Shown piece by piece: positions 5,842 to 8,728 of a stretch of DNA of 8,728 nucleotides (positions are counted from its first letter, which is position 1; each line of letters begins with the position of its first letter). The translations under genes were made by a program, and so were the position numbers. The stretch is taken from positions 24,179-32,906 of the forward strand of contig NZIH01000047.1 in NCBI GenBank assembly GCA_002691565.1, read 5' to 3'. Below the pieces are notes generated by a model. That model did no database searches. It was not told where the DNA came from and saw only the letters and a program-made list of their open reading frames with translations. This DNA comes from Halieaceae bacterium (GTDB lineage Bacteria > Pseudomonadota > Gammaproteobacteria > Pseudomonadales > Halieaceae).

Positions 5842-7269
5842 TCAGATAAACCGCTTTCTCTCGTTAGATGGTCCTATGTTCATTTGCTCTCGGTACTTAG
5901 CAACCGTACGTCGAGCGACGACGACGCCTTCGTCTGCCAATAAGTTGCAGAGTTTCGCGTCACTCCATGGTTTTTGAGGGTTTTCTGCAGCCACAATGCG
6001 TTTAATTAACGCCTTAATAGCTGTCGATGAGCACTCACCTCCCTCCGTGGTGGCCACGTGGCTTGAGAAGAAGTACTTCAACTCATAGATACCACGTGGC
6101 GTGTGCATGTACTTACGCGTTGTTGCGCGCGAGACGGTAGATTCATGCAGGTCAACTTCACCTGCAATATCAGCAAGAATCAGGGGGCGCATCGCCTCTT
6201 CACCATGATCCAAAAACGCACGCTGATGCTGAACAATGGACGATGCCACTTTGAGCAGTGTCTCGTTGCGACTCATCAGGCTTTTAATAAACCACTTCGC
6301 TTCTTGCATGCTGGTTCGCGCGTAATCTCGATCGCTTGTCGATCCGGCACTCAACAGATCTGCATAGTGATCATTAATTCGTAATTTGGGCGCGATATCG
6401 GGATTCAGCTCGACGCGCCATTTGCCCTCGATTCGTTTTACAAACACGTCGGGAACGATGTATTCGGTGGCCTCCGTTGCAACGGTTGATCCGGGTGTCG
6501 GGTTGAGTGTTCGGATCAGCGTCAGAGCACCCAAAATATCGTCGGGTGTGGTTCGCATCCGGCGCGCTAGGGTCTTGGGATCCGCAACCGGGATTTGTTC
6601 AATGTGGCGCAGAACCAACAAGCCCGCTGTATCTCGATGTGGCGTTTCGGCGGACATCTGCCGAAGTTGAATCAAGAGACACTCCCGCAGGTCTGTGGCA
6701 AATACCCCGGTGGGCTCGAAGTGCTGAAGCCGATGTAAGACCGCCATCACTTCGTCAAGCTCCACGTCGTCAAGCGCCAGACCCGCATGAATCTGCTCCG
6801 GTGATTGGGTCAGTCTCCCCTCACTGTCGACGGCATCGATAAAGGCTAAGGCTATAGCATGGTCGGTCTCAGAGAAGCGGGTAAGGTTCAGTTGCCAGAG
6901 TAGATGAGACTGAAGCGTTTCAGGCACTGAATCACGTTCGGCAAAGGCAAGATCGTCAGAGCCCGCGCTCGCACCAGATGAAGGGGGTGCAGCCGAGGGC
7001 ATGACATCTTCCCACGCCGCATCAACCTGTAGTTCAGTTCCTGGAATCTCTTCGCTGACACTATCAGAAAAGTCGACGCTCTCTCTTACGCCATCATCGA
7101 TGGGCTCGCTAACTAACTCTTCCTCATCCAATAGCGGATTACTTTCCAGTGTTTCAGAAATGGTTTGTTGAAGATCTAAGGTGCTGAGTTGGAGGAGCTT
7201 GATAGCCTGCTGAAGCTGGGGTGTCAGCGTGAGTTGTTGGCCAAGCTTTAACTGCAGCGCTTGCTTCAT
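5842..7269 (-). CDS. rpoN: RNA polymerase sigma-54 factor RpoN
   Basis: The 475-residue protein (E. coli 477) has all sigma-54 regions. Region I (about 1-49) is the Gln/Leu-rich activator-response segment beginning MKQALQLKLGQQLTLTPQLQ. An acidic linker follows (about 50-90). The core-binding region then leads to a helix-turn-helix (about 365-384, LADIAGEVDLHESTVSRATT) and the diagnostic RpoN box ARRTVAKYRE (452-461) that contacts the -24 element. It directs core RNA polymerase to -24/-12 promoters, which need an AAA+ activator to open. The ATG at 7267-7269 fits the family N-terminus; a TTG three codons earlier is in frame but has no ribosome site. The gene is preceded by a 102-base gap with a candidate promoter and followed by hpf after 26 bases. 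No enhancer-binding activator gene is in the window. Confidence 0.97.
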   Translation of the reverse strand: MKQALQLKLGQQLTLTPQLQQAIKLLQLSTLDLQQTISETLESNPLLDEEELVSEPIDDGVRESVDFSDSVSEEIPGTELQVDAAWEDVMPSAAPPSSGASAGSDDLAFAERDSVPETLQSHLLWQLNLTRFSETDHAIALAFIDAVDSEGRLTQSPEQIHAGLALDDVELDEVMAVLHRLQHFEPTGVFATDLRECLLIQLRQMSAETPHRDTAGLLVLRHIEQIPVADPKTLARRMRTTPDDILGALTLIRTLNPTPGSTVATEATEYIVPDVFVKRIEGKWRVELNPDIAPKLRINDHYADLLSAGSTSDRDYARTSMQEAKWFIKSLMSRNETLLKVASSIVQHQRAFLDHGEEAMRPLILADIAGEVDLHESTVSRATTRKYMHTPRGIYELKYFFSSHVATTEGGECSSTAIKALIKRIVAAENPQKPWSDAKLCNLLADEGVVVARRTVAKYREQMNIGPSNERKRFI

Positions 7270-7297
7270 AGATCTCAAATACCGCTATTGGAAAAAC

Positions 7298-7327
7298 AGT
7301 GTAGCGCTTTCAAATCGGAGAAGGCAA
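7298..7327 (-). promoter_or_regulatory. Candidate sigma-70 promoter for rpoN
   Basis: On the minus strand TTGCCT (7322-7327) and TACACT (7298-7303) are separated by 18 bases; each matches its consensus at four of six positions. Transcription would start near 7291, about 22 bases before the rpoN ATG. The position in the largest gap between lptB and rpoN supports it, but read-through from the lpt genes is equally possible, as no terminator is visible after lptB. Confidence 0.45.
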
Positions 7328-7371
7328 ACGAGTTGGCAAAGGTTTTGCATGCGCCAATTCTAACCTTGGTA

Positions 7372-8100
7372 TTAGAGGCGGAAATCCTGTCCGAGATACA
7401 CTTTTCGCACTTTAGCGTTGTCCAGAATGCTCTGTGCATCTCCATCGGCTATCACCTTTCCCTCGCTCACGATGTACGCACGTTCGCAGATATCGAGGGT
7501 TTCTCTGACGTTGTGATCGGTGATTAAAACGCCAATTCCTCTATCCTTGAGATGTGTAATGATGCTCTTGATATCGGATATAGAGATGGGATCAACGCCG
7601 GCAAAAGGCTCGTCCAATAGGATCACGCTAGGCTCGGTTGCCAAGGCACGGGCGATCTCTACACGCCGACGCTCACCACCCGATAAGCTTTGCCCTAGCG
7701 AATCCTTAATGTGCGTGATGTGAAACTCTCGCAGAAGCTCGTCACACTGAACTCGCTGATCTTTCAGTGACAAGTCGTCGCGTGTTTCTAATATCGCCAG
7801 GATGTTATCCTCGACAGACATCCTTCTAAATATGGATGCTTCTTGCGGTAGATAGCCCAAGCCCCGGCGAGCCCGAAGATGGATAGGTAGGTGGGTGACG
7901 TCCTCCCCGGACAATGTGATGGCACCCTCGTCACTAGTAACGAGCCCAACCATTAGGTAGAAACAGGTTGTTTTTCCCGCACCGTTAGGCCCCAACAGGC
8001 CGACGATCTCACCAGCATTGACCGACATCGACATGCCATCGACCACACGACGACCCTTATAAGCCTTCGCTAAGCCTGTCGCAGATAGCACCTCGGTCAT
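7372..8100 (-). CDS. lptB: LptB, ATPase of the lipopolysaccharide export complex
   Basis: With the start at 8100 the protein has 242 residues (E. coli 241). It is a single ABC ATPase domain: Walker A GPNGAGKT (37-44), Q-loop Gln86 within [19 protein letters not shown], signature LSGGE (139-143), Walker B VILLDEP with catalytic Glu164, and switch His196 in LITDHNVRE. The [13 protein letters not shown] and DITDHN-type motifs are those of LptB rather than of the related LivF-type ATPases. As a dimer under LptF/LptG it powers extraction of LPS from the inner membrane. The frame runs 20 codons further upstream into lptA, but [10 protein letters not shown] is the family start. The ATG comes one base after the lptA stop, with GGTAAG at the end of lptA as its ribosome site, so the two are translationally coupled. 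LptF and LptG are not here; they usually lie elsewhere. Confidence 0.97.
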   Translation of the reverse strand: MTEVLSATGLAKAYKGRRVVDGMSMSVNAGEIVGLLGPNGAGKTTCFYLMVGLVTSDEGAITLSGEDVTHLPIHLRARRGLGYLPQEASIFRRMSVEDNILAILETRDDLSLKDQRVQCDELLREFHITHIKDSLGQSLSGGERRRVEIARALATEPSVILLDEPFAGVDPISISDIKSIITHLKDRGIGVLITDHNVRETLDICERAYIVSEGKVIADGDAQSILDNAKVRKVYLGQDFRL

Positions 8101-8101
8101 C

Positions 8102-8617
8102 TTACTTACCGTCGCGCAATGAGTTGGGGGGAATAGTGACCTTGACGCGTTGTGGCGCACCTGTTTCCGGAGAACCGGCGGCTATCACTCGCTGCGTGCC
8201 CACCAAATACTCGATCGTATTGCCCTCGATGACTGCACCGTCCTGAAGGATTTTAGCGTTCCCAACAAGCCGCACTCGTTCGCTTTTCTCGTGATATTCA
8301 ATGGTTGCAGCACTGGCATCCACGGGTGCGTCGGCATTCTCGGGTCGTTGCTTCAGTGTCGCCGGGTTGCCTTTGGCGGTAATCAGGGTCGTGTTATCGC
8401 TATCAAAGCTAAATACCAGGCTGTCTGCGCGAATCTCCAGACTACCCTGAGTAAGCACAACGTCACCGCGATAAGTCGTTTTACCCGATGGTTCCTCGCG
8501 CATTGCAGTGTCGGCGGTTATCTCGATGGGGTGATTGGTATCCGCCGCCAGCACGGTCGAGGAGCCTAGCAGCCCCAGTAGCAACAAGAGAACGGAATTG
8601 CGCTGAGGCTCCATCAT
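8102..8617 (-). CDS. lptA: LptA, periplasmic LPS bridge protein
   Basis: This is a 171-residue precursor (E. coli 185). The N-terminus is a Sec signal peptide: a short polar start with Arg6, a leucine-rich core (9-17) and a VLA or LAA cleavage site at about residues 24-25. The mature part is an OstA/LptA beta-jellyroll, seen in [39 protein letters not shown] and the repeated strand pattern to the end ([20 protein letters not shown]). LptA oligomers link LptC in the inner membrane to LptD in the outer membrane and shield lipid A during passage. The first of two adjacent ATG codons overlaps the lptC stop in an ATGA arrangement; the second ATG at 8612-8614 is an equally possible start, changing the protein by one residue. 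lptB follows after one base. Confidence 0.95.
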   Translation of the reverse strand: MMEPQRNSVLLLLLGLLGSSTVLAADTNHPIEITADTAMREEPSGKTTYRGDVVLTQGSLEIRADSLVFSFDSDNTTLITAKGNPATLKQRPENADAPVDASAATIEYHEKSERVRLVGNAKILQDGAVIEGNTIEYLVGTQRVIAAGSPETGAPQRVKVTIPPNSLRDGK

Positions 8618-8728
8618 GGCGTTTGTTGGCCCCGTTGATATGTTGATGTCACTTGACCCACTAGTTCCGCGGTTCCCTGCTCGAGATCGATAACAAGTCC
8701 GTCAGAGACCGATGCACTCTGATGGCTT
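8614..8728 (-). CDS. lptC: LptC, C-terminal end (cut by window edge)
   Basis: Only the last 37 codons and the TGA at 8614-8616 are present; the rest lies beyond the right edge. The visible protein reads from SHQSASVSDG through LVIDLEQGTAELVGQV and ends in RGQQTP. The DG-hydrophobic-IDL, then ELxGxVxxTY pattern matches the last strands of the LptC jellyroll, and the position directly before lptA agrees. LptC is the single-span inner-membrane protein that takes LPS from LptB2FG and hands it to LptA. The stop overlaps the lptA start by four bases, so translation is coupled. Identification rests on a short fragment plus synteny. Confidence 0.85.
   Translation of the reverse strand, partial: SHQSASVSDGLVIDLEQGTAELVGQVTSTYQRGQQTP

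Noticed and set aside
6386..6842. Two overlapping plus-strand frames opposite rpoN
   Set aside because: Arg/Ser-rich translations typical of reverse-frame shadows of a real gene; sigma-54 fills the region on the other strand.
7337..7371. Inverted repeat just after lptB as a terminator
   Set aside because: AAGGTT/AACCTT and TTGGC/GCCAA pairings are short, mutually exclusive, have long loops and no U run on the minus strand.
8150..8569. 139-codon plus-strand frame opposite lptA
   Set aside because: Fully covered by LptA, which has a signal peptide and family motifs; the plus-strand product resembles nothing.

Overview
This is a gene-dense piece of core chromosome from a gammaproteobacterium. 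The evidence is the block lptC-lptA-lptB-rpoN-hpf-rapZ, a YhdP-type AsmA-family protein and a YjgA/DarP protein, all closest in length and motif to the gammaproteobacterial versions. Balanced base composition and the mgtE linkage would suit a marine or environmental lineage rather than an enteric one, but the genus cannot be told from this sequence alone. I see no RNA gene, insertion sequence, prophage, CRISPR array or other sign of horizontal transfer.

Layout. Bases 1-2597 (+) hold the C-terminal two thirds of yhdP, with its start outside the window. Everything else is on the minus strand. Read in the direction of transcription (right to left) it runs: the tail of lptC (cut by the right edge), lptA, lptB, a 102-base gap with a candidate promoter, rpoN, hpf, a 143-base gap with two hairpins, rapZ, an 82-base gap with an inverted repeat, mgtE and yjgA. 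The yjgA 3' end overlaps the yhdP 3' end by 40 bases in convergent orientation. No gene-free stretch exceeds about 145 bases.

How the genes work together. LptC, LptA and LptB are parts of the lipopolysaccharide export machine: the inner-membrane bitopic protein, the periplasmic bridge and the cytoplasmic ATPase. YhdP is a second envelope factor, implicated in E. coli in phospholipid movement to the outer membrane. RpoN is sigma-54. Hpf is the short ribosome hibernation factor. RapZ is a P-loop nucleotide-binding regulator, known in enterics for control of amino-sugar synthesis. MgtE is a gated magnesium channel. YjgA/DarP is a 50S assembly factor.

The main departure from the textbook order is that neither ptsN (between hpf and rapZ) nor npr/ptsO (after rapZ) is present, although both normally sit in this cluster. 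RapZ also lacks the basic C-terminal tail that the E. coli protein uses to bind small RNA. These are reportable variations, not a new system; I found no convincing undescribed system in the window.
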